DNA of 63,978 nucleotides from assembly GCA_905250885.1 (NCBI GenBank), contig CAJNOQ010000192.1, positions 1 to 63,978 of the forward strand. Direction: 5' to 3'. This DNA is from Didymodactylos carnosus. Taxonomy: Eukaryota > Rotifera > Eurotatoria > Philodinida > Philodinidae. Under the pieces are notes generated by a model. That model was given only the letters and a program-made list of their open reading frames with translations. It was not told the origin of the DNA and did not search any database. Made by a program: the position numbers and the translations under genes. This document shows, one piece after another, positions 47,267-59,477 of the stretch. The stretch's first letter is position 1, and the number at the start of each line of letters is the position of its first letter.

Positions 47267-48516
47267 TAATAATAACTATCCAAGAAAGTAGACTATTTTT
47301 TTTAGAGTACTATTTTTTTCTTCTCCTACTTGATTGAGATCTGCTTCTAACCTGAAAAATTGTTTGGAAATGTTAGTCAAATTTTTGAACGTAAGTGGAA
47401 GTATGAATCGATGTTTGTCGAAAGAAGATTTTTGTGTTGAGATACCATGTGTTTATGTGCATGTTTACCGTTTTATGTTTGCCATCATTTCCATCAATTT
47501 TCTTGTTGGTCTGCTCGTTACGACAGTGACCATATATGAGAATGTAAAAGTTCCTCTCTTTTTTTCTTTTTATTTTTTTCGTTACATATATTCTCCAACG
47601 TTGGCTAGCTTTTTGAAGAAAAAATTATTTACTTTTTATCTATTAGCATTCACGATTTCATGCTTCATGTTTATAAGTGTGTTTTTTCTTGATACACTAC
47701 ATAAATTCATTTCAGGAACATTTTTTTTGTTTGCTTTTTGTAATTATTTTTGATCACAAGAGTCTCATGCATCTGTGTATATATATATATATAAATCGAT
47801 GTGCAATGAACAAAACAAAATATGTAATTTGAACAATTTGAACGAGAGAGAGAGAGAGAAAGGAAACCCGTATTTTGTTGTTGTTTTTTTTTTTTCGTTT
47901 TTCTAACCATTTATTTATGTAGCTTAGAATGAACAGAGCACACTTTCTATATCAAGTTTTCTTTGTTTATTCCTAGTCAGTGTAACAAACTCTACTGTCG
48001 ATGTTGTAAAGGAGAGAATGTGTTGTATATTTTTGTCGATTCTTTCTTTTCGATAACGAATTTGTCATGTGTTTAATGATTCTCTATTGTAGTTGTTGTT
48101 CTTGTTGTTGTATAACTCACGCACTCTCAGTTTCGCGCAATGTTTTTTTTTTCTTTTTTTGTTTTCTTGTAATATATGTACGCACATGTATTAAAAGATA
48201 ATGAAAACTAAAGCAAAAAGAAACATCAAACAAAAAAACAGACGTCATCATATTTACTAGTAACATAAGAACTTAACATGTTGACAACTTGATTAAATTA
48301 TGATGCATTTCTTCAAGGGAGAAAGAGACTTAAATTCTGACAATGATTTAGACTTTTATTTTCAATTAATTCAGTTTAACACAAGATCTTTTTGTCATAT
48401 ATTGTGTACAGTTTTCATCGTCTAATTGTGGCTAATCTATTGGAACTATTGTCAATATGGCAGTTTTTTCTTATCTTTTAGATGAATTCTATTCTTATGT
48501 GACAAAACATTAACAA
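47267..48516. other. spacer between zinc-finger gene and MTA
   Basis: T-rich DNA with a TA microsatellite (about 47777-47793), a GA run (about 47844-47861) and poly-T tracts. The 139-codon open frame here has biased hydrophobic composition from T-rich codons and no domain; it is not called. It probably holds the 3' end of one gene and the MTA promoter. Confidence 0.5.
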
Positions 48517-51500
48517 ATGGCTTCTTGCATGTACCGTGTCGGTGGTGAGTATGCGTTTTTTTATGAAGTGGATCGGTGGTTGGTATGCACACCCTGTATT
48601 TGCTTTTAGATTACGTTTATTTTGAAGCCAATCCTAGTGATCCGTATCAAATACGTCGGATTGAAGAATTGAACAAAGTATATGAAACTTTTGCATTGTT
48701 CTTTTTTGCTCAAATATTGTATTATTCATTTATTTAGACTCCAAATGGTAATGTCGAGGCACGTGTTGCATGTTTTTATCGTCGTCGTGATATATCAGCT
48801 TATTTGGTTAATCAAGCTGATCGACAACAAATCACAGGTAATGCATAAAAATTTGGCGTTTTTGTCGTATTCAAAATGTTATTTATTTATAGCTCCGTGG
48901 GACGATGACGATGATGTATTAAATGAAGGTGGTACAACAACTACAGCCCCAAGTGCAACAGCAACAACAACAACAACACAACCTGAACTGAATGATACAC
49001 AAAAACATCAATTACGTCATCGTGAATTATTTTTAACACGTCAAATCGAAACACTTTTAGCAACAAATATAAGAGGAAAATGTCTTGTAACATTACATAA
49101 TGAAACAGAATCATTTTTATCTTATATCAGTACTGATGTATGTGTCTGATAAAATAATCTCGTGTAGTAGTTCTAGCAATTTCTTTTATTCAGGATTTAT
49201 TTTTTTATCAACTCGTATATGATCCACAACAAAAAACATTGTTAGCTGATCGAGGAGAAATTCGTGTTGGTGGAAAATATCAAGCAGATGTTCCTGCGCA
49301 GATGTCAATTGATGGTATTGATATTATACCAGTTTATTTTCTTCGCATTAAGGATTTAATAATTTATTTTTGTCTTTTTCAAAGATAAACCGGATGCCAT
49401 TCGTGAAGATCTTATATGGAATACATCAACTGGTCTAACAGAGAAGCAAATTGAACAATTCCTGATTGTTGCAAGGTAGAAAACCTTTTTTTTGTTGTAT
49501 ACATTTTATTTTTAATTAAGTATTCTTTCTTTCAGATCTATTGGAACATTTGCCCGCGCATTAGACTGTCCAACAGCATTAAAACATCCAAGTAAGGCTC
49601 TTTTTATGACATGAAAAATAAACCTGGAAGACACCGTTACTACTATCGTATACAAAATTATTTTTAGGTCTTCATATGAGTGCTGCATCTGCATCAAGAG
49701 ACGCAACGTTGGTATGTTATGTTTATTTATGATTTTAATCAGTACGATAACGTCAAGACATTGTTCTGTTTAGTTTTTTGCCATGGATACATTGCACAAA
49801 CATAATTATGATTTAGCATTGGCTACATGTAGTCTTGTACCGTCAACAGGACCTATCTTAGTCAAAGATCAAATGGAGGACTGGTCGGCAGCTGAAGCCA
49901 ATACATTTGAAGATGCCATTGAGAAATGTGGCAAAGACTTTGATGCAATTCAACGAGAATTTGTAAGAATTGCCAATAACTCTATCTTATTACGTTTTTG
50001 ATTTGAACTTTTCTTGTAGTTGCCATGGAAAAGTCTTAAAGGTATAATTGAATATTACTATATGTGGAAAACAACCGATCGTTATGTACAACAAAGGCGT
50101 TTAAAATCAGTTGAACAAGAAAATAAACTTAAACAAGTGTTTATTCCAAATTAGTAAGTCAAATTAAATAAATATAGCTTTAATATTTAATCTTTATGTT
50201 TTCATATTTTAGTAATAAAGCACATCAGTCTCTACTGCCACAACGACCTCAAAATGATGGAAAACCGTGTGAATCTTGTGGATGTGAGTTATCTGATTAT
50301 AACATCTAAGATTTTACGATTTGCTCATATCTGTACTCTATTATCTGCACCGTTTTTTTGAGAAAATAAAAAGATATATTTTGTTGTTCATTGCATAGTT
50401 AATGTTTTATTTTTAAGCCTCATCATCTCCGACAAGTCAATGGTATCAATACGGTCCTGCTCAAACGCATACGAGACTTTGTTCTGATTGTTGGACATAT
50501 TATAAGAAAATGGGAGGTCTCAAATATCCAAGAAAAAATGGTATTTACTATTTAACTGTTCATTTTTTTGATTTTATGTCTGATATATTTTTAGACAGTG
50601 AACGTCCTGGACCAGATCGTCGTTATCAAGGTAAGGAATACTGTTTGTTTATCATGCGATGAATATACATTTCATTTATCCTTCTTTTGTAGAACGTGCA
50701 GCTTCAATCAATAAATATCAATCCCATCGTTGTACAGTAACTGGTTGTGGAAAAGTAAGAATAGACATAATTGAGAAAATACTGCTAAATACATTTACTA
50801 ATAGGAATGTAAAACAAAGTCACAATTACAGCGTCATTGTTCATTAACACACGGCCTTATGTATCGTGCTAGTAGTCCTCGACCTGTATTACGTAGTCGA
50901 AATACATTTTGTTTATTTACTACACCGATAACTCGTGCAGCACGTACGATTATGAATGTAAGACGTTTAGCACGACATATATCGTTACCGGTTGATATTG
51001 GTTCTATTAGAAAAGATTGTAAGTTGTCAAATAAAATATATTATAATTATAAAAAATAAATATCTTATGTTTGCTTAAAAAATTTGTTCTCTAGGGGAAA
51101 AAGAACCGCGTGATATTCGACAAGTTTATAATCGTTTACGTGAAGGTTATAAAGAACAAAAACAGCGACTATTAAAAGTTAGATTAGATGACATATTAAA
51201 TAAAAATAATTTGGATATTGTCAAAATAACATTTGACGATATAACACAACCGTATACAAATGAACCTGTTTATAAACCAGAGCAATTACGTTATCCTGTA
51301 CCGGAAGAAGACTTTTTTGCCAAATTTTCTAATACTAATACGAGTATAATGAAAAAACGTCCATACGAATCAACAGATTCTAGTAATGATGATATAATTA
51401 AAATATAGAAATATGACACAGTAAAAAATGTTTTTTTTGTATTTTAGGTCCATCACCAAAACGTACATTGATTAGTCGACAAAATTTAATCAAATCAAAA

Positions 51501-51877
51501 TCGCCGGTAAGCTAAACATTCAAACTAAATTTTTTTGTTTTCATAATTTTATAATACTTCACTGTCATTCAATCTTTAACAATCGATTTGGGGTTTTTGT
51601 TTAGAGTAACGTTAAACTATCTCGTTCTCGAGCATATACTGTTTCATTCATCGATGCTCCCGACGGTATTTATTTACGAGTTACAAAAGAGATAAAGTAA
51701 GCGTAGTTTTGTCTCTTTCTTTAACACAATATTGTGCTGTTTTTCTTTTCTTCTTTCAGACGTTTACGGAAAGACATTCCACAAAAAGAAATTCGTCGTA
51801 TAGCACGTGCACCATGGAAAAAATTGAATACAAATTTTGTTTCATATGCTGATGATGATATTGTTGTTCTTGATTAA
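48517..51877 (+). CDS. MTA: metastasis-associated (MTA) subunit of the NuRD complex
   Basis: Chromatin scaffold that binds HDAC1/2 and RBBP4/7 in NuRD. 19 exons: 48517-48544, 48610-48677, 48738-48837, 48893-49137, 49194-49314, 49385-49475, 49536-49591, 49668-49711, 49774-49962, 50020-50153, 50213-50283, 50418-50540, 50595-50630, 50693-50754, 50805-51018, 51095-51382, 51448-51506, 51605-51696, 51760-51877; 712 aa, close to human MTA1. It begins [19 protein letters not shown] domain (about 1-165) with FYRRRDIS and [12 protein letters not shown]2 (about 165-255) with [12 protein letters not shown] and [17 protein letters not shown] (about 283-332) with [24 protein letters not shown] finger (about 378-412) with CESC and CSDC. 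A C2H2 finger (about 449-471, CTVTGC..H..H) follows. The end, DDDIVVLD, resembles the SUMO-interacting motif at the MTA1 C-terminus. Confidence 0.95.
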
Positions 51878-54800
51878 TCTTTATTGCTCACTTTTGTTTC
51901 GTTTTTTCCTATTCGTATGCGTATATATATATATATAGATATATATATATAAATCCAGAGTTTTTATGCTCGCGGTTTAGCGAGATTCTTTTGCCTTCTT
52001 AAAAACTCATGGCACGATGTTAATTTTCCTTTTTTTGCTTCAGGTTTATTCATATACCAAAACACTGTTTTTTCTGTTGTCATTTATTAATTTTTCTTGT
52101 TTCGCGATGGTAGAGTAAGTTGATATTTTTTCTTGTATATGTTTAGATCGGAAAAAAATCATGTCAGTCTTACATAGTCTTCTTTTTTTAATGTTCTGTT
52201 AATGGAATATACACTAATAAAAAATGTAAACAAATTCTTCTAAAAAAGAATTTAAATCTTCTATAAGATAATATTATCTTATGCATTGCTGATTAAAATA
52301 GAAGAATATTAAAAATATTACATCTTTCAAGTACTTCTACCTGCCGATGCTATAGAAACAGAAGATTTTAGTTCAAACATAAGTTCTCTTTTGTATTATA
52401 AGTCCGTTACTTTATTTCTAAATTTCTGACATCTGCTATAAGTTGATTTATTGCTAGCTCCATTAATAGGTTATTTTTCGTCGCATAAATCTTATAGTAT
52501 TCTACATCAATGCAACTGATATCATCTACGATCTGTTTAAAAAAAAAATGATAAATGATGATATGTACCGCGTTCTAGATATTTTTTTACGATAAAACAA
52601 CGGACACTGAATACATTTTCAACTCAGTTTGAGATACGTGAGAAATGAGTATGTTAATGTAGAATTGAAATTCTCACTAGTGCATATTAAAATGTAGATG
52701 CCTGCTTATGTGATTAAGCATAGATTTCTATCAAGTGATGTCTTAGAGAGAAAATTTTAGTTTATAAAGTATGAGAACAACCTTATAGTATTCGAAGGGC
52801 ATTTCTAAACCTCAGAGCGAGTGAGAAAATAACACTGCGAGAGAATCGTTTTATCAGATATTCAAATCATTACTCTTTGCAGATTGCTTTCCCACTCACC
52901 CTCAGGTTTAGCAATACCCTTCGAATATTATAAGTTTGTTCTCATACTTTATTAACTAAAATTTTCTCTCTAAAACACTATTTAATGAAAATCTAAGTTT
53001 CATCACATAGGCAGGCATCTACATTTTAATCTGTTCTAGTGGAAATTGAAATAAAAATTTCAACTAGTGGAGTCATTCAACGCCCACCGAATTTCAGTTT
53101 CCACTAAAACAGATATATTTGAAAATATTGCTCTGCAGAGAGTAGCGTTCTTCTATAAGGTTGACTGAAAAAAGTGAATACATCTTATATAAAACGAGAG
53201 TATGAGCTATAGTCAATTATTTGAAGTAGAGAAAGAATGTTTCGAGTAAGTAGAAAATCAAAGAGAACTTTTTTTTCTCCGAAGTGTATTGTAATTTATG
53301 AAAAACAATTTTAATGCGTACACGAGTTTCGAAAGAAGTCGGCAGAGCTAAGGATATCACAATTACTTTTACTTTCGTTACCTTGTAACAACTGAAAGTA
53401 ACTCGAAAATAACTCAGAGTAACGGTAACTGTGACATCTCTGTATAGAGCTCTAGCTTGTTATTGAGATCAGATAAATATTTCAGTCGTTTTTCTAGGCT
53501 GCTGTAGTAAACCGGAATGTGTTTCCATTAAAAGATTAAAAATATGTTAAATCTAGCTAGCCGAAAAATTGTTTTAGTTTTTTGTTTGCAATCGGTGACT
53601 TCGTATCTCTATTCTAGTCTATTGCAATAAACTGTAATCTAATCAAACTTCTCATACTCAAACTTCTAGTAATTCTTGTGTTATTGTTTTGTTTTATAAT
53701 GGTTTTTACAGATATGCGCGATATACTTTCATATTTCAAAATAACATCAAATTGAATTTTTTATTGGATATAGTCGTTCAAGAAAGAGCCTATACGATCC
53801 TATATAAAATGTTCATTGAAGATCTTGACTTCTGATCCTTGTACTCAAGGCGATTTAAAATCTTATAATCACACTCGTTGTACTCGAGACCTTGAAATAA
53901 AAATTTGTACGTTTTGTTATCAAGGTTATGAACCAAGATTTTAATGAACTTATTCAATAAAATTGTTGTTATTGTTGTTGCTTATGGAGTATTATCATTG
54001 AGAAAGGCGGTCCACTTTCATCCGAAAGCAAAGACGGAAATGTTTCTACGTTTTATTACATGGGATAGTTAAAAAAACTAATCAACTCATCAAACTTCAT
54101 CGACTCATGGACAAAACAAGAAGCGTTGTATCTCAATCTGGAGATTGGAAACTAATAATGATCCTTCTGATGTCCGTCGTACTGCAAGTTAAAATTATTA
54201 ACTGTACGTGTTGTTAATTTAAGAACCGGCACATATGATAGCAACCGGACCTAGGACTGATACTACGGAATCCAAAATACTTTAGTTAAATGAAAAAGTG
54301 TAAAAAAATAAAATTTTACAATTGATTTGCAAAAGAAAACCAACATTTACGAAGCGTATTGTCGAGACGGTCGGTTAATCACAAAAAACCAATAACAGAA
54401 TTTCGCTGTCAATGCGAAATCTTTTATGGAATGGAACGGAACGTAGTACCGTTCTACTTTTGTATTTTTGAAAACTTTTTAAAAAATTCTAAGCTTCGTC
54501 TTTTTTCCTTTTTTTTTTGTTTGAAAAGTGTCGTTGCAATACCAGTCAATAAGAGAAAACTCATATATATATATAAAACGAGAATGAACGTTTAAAAAAT
54601 TAGTTGAGAATAAAATTCTACCCTGCTGTCTGCTGTATGATTTTTTGACATAATATTAAAACAAAAAAGCGACGAGAATACTGTTTACTTTCGCGAAATA
54701 TGTTGTATTATTAAACATGGCTTTGTGTTTTTCATCATTTTTGATCATTTGTAATTAAATGTACGTATTTTAGATTATTTGCTATTTACATTCTACTTCG

Positions 54801-54959
54801 TATTATACTATTTTGTTCTTTCTTTGTTTCGATATAAAATGACAAAATAAAAAATAATCAAACCACCACTACCATCAGGGCTATTATTGTTTCTTTCTTT
54901 TTCTATAAAGGTATATATATATATATGTATGTGTACTCAAGCTAGTCGATTTGTTTTGA
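51878..54959. other. spacer between MTA and CEP170, no gene
   Basis: Contains TA-rich simple repeats (about 51924-51952), a 367-bp inverted-repeat element (52675-53041) and a stretch with AGTAACTCGAAAATAACTC-type words (about 53380-53430). No open frame with a domain. The right end presumably holds the CEP170 promoter. Confidence 0.55.
52675..53041. mobile_element. 367-bp inverted-repeat (MITE-like) element
   Basis: Ends CACTAG..CTAGTG; arms of about 155 bp mirror each other with few mismatches. Shared words include ATTAAAATGTAGATGCCTGC, GAGAGAAAATTTTAGTT, AAAGTATGAGAACAA and TATTCGAAGGG, closing at CACTCACCCTCAGG. The loop is about 55 bp with no coding capacity. The flanks do not show an unambiguous target duplication. 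Confidence 0.75.
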
Positions 54960-57900
54960 ATGTACACACGTATTGACGATTATTATAATCTTGGTACTGT
55001 TTCATTGAAATCGTGTGATCTGTTATCTGGAGAAATATCATCATCCACAGCATCTTCTTCTTCTTCTTCTTCATCTTGTCCTTCTCCCTCAAATGGCCAT
55101 TGGTATCTAGTCCAAGAAAACTATGTCAAAGAAGTCTACCCAACCGATGCCGTTACAATAGGCAGTGATCAGCAATGTGAAATCGTTCTGTCGGTAAGAG
55201 GATGAAAAAAAGAAAAACAAAAGAAAACATTAATCTTTTTGTTAAAATCATGTTATTTATCTGCATAGAGAAAAAAGAGTCCGCAATGATTTTTTTAAAA
55301 CGTATACACTTACACAGGTGTACATGTTTTTCTACAAAAAAAAAAAGTAAAAATACATATGCGGCAAACATTGTCTTGTTTTTATTTCAGTCACAATCGG
55401 CTGATCCACATCATGCTCGAATACATACAGGTCACGGTAATAGAAATATGAAAATAAAAGATCTGGGTGCAGTGAATGGAGTAAGTATAAAAGAGAAAAA
55501 CTAAACTCTATACTTATTAAAAGTAGAAGAATCATTTAGATAATTTTTTTCGTATAGATAGATATAGTTTGTAATGATATTTTTTTCTCACCATAGACTT
55601 TTGTCAATAATGTTCGAATTGAATCTCAAAGTGAAATTGATCTCAAGCATAACGATAAAATATCGTTTGGCTCAGGTATGTCTTTAAGAGATTGAAGAAC
55701 TAGTTTAAAAAAACATAAGAAAAAACATTTCTTTTATAGATCCTTTGATTTTAACTGTTAAACAAGGCATCAATGATTACAGTTTAAACGAGGTATAGAA
55801 TTGTTAATAATCACTTAAATAAAAATTGATCCTGTATGTTATTTTCAGAAGTCAGTTCAATCAGACGTGTTACATTCCCCGTTTGAATTAGGTTTGTATA
55901 TTCTTGATTATGGTTTTGTGTGTGTGTGTGTGTGATTATACATTATTTGTATGTCTCTATGATAGATGCTCCGTTATATGAACAATCAACAATGACAGAA
56001 CAGCGACAATCAAATAGTTTTCTTATCGATCGAATGTCAAATGATGAAAATCATGATAATAATCATGATAATAATAACACTAATTCAACGTCGTACACCA
56101 CTGTCACAAGTAATTCACAACCATTGATCGATTCTAATGAAGATGCATCGAGTGATGCCGGTACTTATATTATCGATATTGAACATCGTGATTTGGATGT
56201 TGAAGATAACGATGATGATGAAGAAACGGAACCTCAACAGCAGGAACTAGAACAGGAGCCTGAAAGTCCATTATCATTTAAACGTTATACATCGAATAAA
56301 CGACATGGAACATATAATATACATGCTGCCTCTCCACCATCTCCAGAAAAAAATCCACCGATATTACCTGCAATGTCAACAATTTATGCACGACCTGTTG
56401 TTGGACCTGATCACAACACTACAGAATTACCATCTTCTACTTCACCTTTATCAAAAATACGTCTCGAACCAGAAGGTGATGATCAACCAACAGTACAAGA
56501 ATCGACTACTCAACGTGCTGTGGTCTATGCTCGGCGAAGGCCACAAACATTGACCACAGATCTGAACAGTAGTACTGAAAATGTTAAAAATAATGATAGT
56601 TCTTCCATAACTACTCAAACGATAAAACCTGCCGAGTCTTTTGGTAAATACTTCGTCATTAAGTTGAGACATGTATTTATAGTCATTTTCTTCATAAATT
56701 TTAGTTATATCTCCCACAATCGAGAAAAAACCCTCGAACAATTTTGGTGAAAAAAATTTTAATGTTACAAGAAAAATGCATCGAATTTATTCGGCTGGAG
56801 CAGCTGATACTTTGTAAGTCGTCACACTTATAGATTGTAAATAGATACTGTCAAATTCTCATCGTTTTTCTTTCTGTTTTAGAATGAATTTCGAAGCTCC
56901 GAAAGCTGAACCAGCCGCTCTATCGTCTTCAACGCTCACAAATATGATTACCACATATCAAAATGAATTAGACAATATGTCGACCACAAATAGTTCTTTT
57001 CCATCAACGACAACAACGGCAACCGGTTTATCAATGACGAAGCAAGGTGATACAGAGAAAGGTTTTACTAGTGTACAACGACTAACAAAAACATCATCGG
57101 CAGCAGATGTTTCCAACGATAGACTCCGAATTCAAAGTGTTCGATCTCCACCAGTATCTAAAAAACCACTTTCAAATACTGATACGTCTTCATCTTCGTC
57201 AAAATTACTTGCTGCTGTTCCCATTAGTAATTCACCACGTTCGAATATAGCCAATCAAGAAACATTTCAACGTAATAATGCTATAAGAAAAACAATGCCT
57301 AATCGGAGTTCAAAAAATTCAACAAAGCCATTTGATATTATGTCTAGTTCATTAATTGGTGAATTACCATCATCACATACATCATCACGTTCAAATTCAG
57401 TTGCTGATGATTTAGAAGCTCCTCCATCGCTATCAAAAGTATCAATGAATAAATCATTTGCATTAAGAAGGCAACGTTCAAATCTAACTACTACAAATAA
57501 AGTACAACAACAGCAACCACCATCTACAGTAAAACCTGTTCAACGTCCGACATTCACTAAATCTCAGACACCTTCTATTCAAATTTGTAAACCAGCTGAT
57601 AGTATACATTTGGATCAATCCTCAAGTATGAATAGTCAAACAAATCGAGCTGTTGAATTACGCAAAGGTTGGTACTTTGGATATTTTTTAAGAGCTTGTT
57701 TATACTAGTCGATGATATAGCATTTATACAGTGAACTTTTTAAAACAACTTTTGAACTCTGTTTGCTTTTCAGCTTCTGCTCGTGCAAAAATGGAAGAAT
57801 TATCACATCGAACGAAACAACAACAACAACCACAAGATCAAACAACAATTAATCAGCTAATGACAACTTCATTATATAGCGTTAAACCTAGTACAAGTTT

Positions 57901-59477
57901 AAATAAGAAAAATGATGTCCGTTCAACTTATCGTTCGGTAACAAAACGACCGCTTAGCATACCAACACATCGTTCATCATCAGCCAGTCCAAAAGCGTTG
58001 AGTCATGATTCAACAGCAACCATAAATAGAGCTTCGCAACAGCAGCAGCAACAACCGGCAAAATCTCGCCTATCAAAACTTCCGACAAAGTCATCATCAA
58101 TGGATCAGCAAAACACTAGTAAAATGAACACCGCAGCAAACGAAAATGAACCAGTAAGCCCTGTTTGCCGACCGAACATATTCTTCATTAAATTCATCGT
58201 TGTTCTCATTCAATAGGAACGTTGTGAAACATTACGTGACGACGGTCAACGGCTTGCAATCAAACTAATTCAGTTATCATCTGGAATATTGGAAAAGCTA
58301 AAGTAAACAGTTACTACTATCCATTTCAAAAAAAGAATGGACTCGGCTACTTTTTGAATAACTCAGCAACGTTACTAGCTAGCGAGTTCGGATCTTCGCC
58401 GTCGAATTGACGACATCTGGGCGCATCCAGGTAAGTAGTAAACATCGGGCTTGCCAAGACCTTTGAGGGATTTCCAGAAGGTCTCTGAAGCCCCCCCCCC
58501 GGGCGGGGGGTAGCATTTTTGTTTGTGGTGGGGGGGCCCCGATCTCGGCAAGTTGACCTTGGATCGCCGTAAAATGGATCAAGATAGGGATAATCGATAT
58601 TGCTGAGTCGTGTGGTGATGTTTATTTTTGGTTTCAAACCGATCTAAAGTCACCGTAACATGATTTTCAGACTATCCGCACTATGCGCAACATAGCGGCA
58701 GAATGCTGGAATTAGAAAATCTTGATATAGTGACTTTAGGTCTGTCTGAAACCAAAAATAAACATCACCACACGACTCAGCAATGTCGATTACCCCTATC
58801 TTGACCCATTTTACGGCGATCCAAGGTCAACTTGCCGAAATCAGGGCTGTCGGCAAAATGCTTATAACTCCTGAACGGAACAAGCTAGCGAGCTCAGCTT
58901 TTGCGTAGTTTTGTAGAGGACAGTATGAAAAATCGTACCCACTCAGAAGAATCAAAATTTCTAACTCACGCGAGGGGGGGGGGGCTTCAGAGACCTTCTG
59001 GAAATCCCTCAAAGGTCTTGGCAAGCCCGATGTTTACTACTTACCTGGATGCGCCCAGATGTCGTCAATTCACGGCGAAGATCCGAACTCGCTAGCTAGT
59101 AACGTTGCTGAGTTATTCAAAAAGCAACCGAGTCCATTCTTTTTTTGAAATGGATAGTACATTATGTAAAGTAGAAATGATATTAATTTCTTTGTTTCAT
59201 TATAGAACGAACGAAGATGCAACAAATGATGATTCAAGTATCAAGGAATTAGAACAATTGGTGGATAAATTACAAGTTGTGAATAAAACATTAAGCAGTA
59301 AGTTGCAGTTATGTTAAAAAAAATGTTCATTATATATAGGATGAATTTTTTCTTTCATTTTAAGCTATTGATGCATCATTATCAATGTCAACAAATAATG
59401 ATTCGTTATCTTTCTCAACATCACCGTCTCACATGGCATCAAAACAAAACTATCGATCATCAACAAATTTTGAATGA
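54960..59477 (+). CDS. CEP170: CEP170-family centrosomal protein
   Basis: Forkhead-associated-domain protein of centriolar appendages and microtubules. Exons 54960-55193, 55391-55480, 55597-55675, 55740-55792, 55849-55891, 55966-56643, 56705-56813, 56883-57667, 57774-58153, 58217-58302, 59206-59297, 59365-59477; 913 aa, shorter than vertebrate CEP170 (about 1,580). The FHA domain (about 48-150) reads WYLVQENYVKEV, TIGSDQQCEIVL, HHARIHTG, KDLGAVNGTFVNNVRI and KISFGSDP, including the Ser/His and NG residues of the fold. A GTYIIDIE motif (about 218) matches the CEP170 GTYTIE block. A long Ser/Thr-rich disordered middle is followed by a C-terminal helical region (ERCETLRDDGQRLAIKL; KELEQLVDKLQVVNKTL). 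About 40 residues precede the FHA domain. Intron 10 (58303-59205) contains an 841-bp palindromic element. Confidence 0.88.
58317..59157. mobile_element. 841-bp foldback element flanked by TA
   Basis: Starts CTATCCATTTC and ends GAAATGGATAG, with TA on both sides (58315-58316, 59158-59159), as expected for a Tc1/mariner-type target. The arms (about 58317-58671 and 58714-59157) pair almost throughout: outer 175 bp nearly identical, then a divergent stretch around a C10/G-rich tract (about 58490-58530 against 58974-58984), then a second well-paired block (CGGCAAGTTGACCTTGGATC onward) to a ~45-bp loop. No transposase frame. It lies in CEP170 intron 10 and accounts for almost all of its length: without it the intron would be about 60 bp. 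Confidence 0.85.

Noticed and set aside
47334-47753. 139-codon open frame, hydrophobic
   Set aside because: Composition reflects T-rich DNA, no domain, no splice context, located in the spacer after a complete gene.
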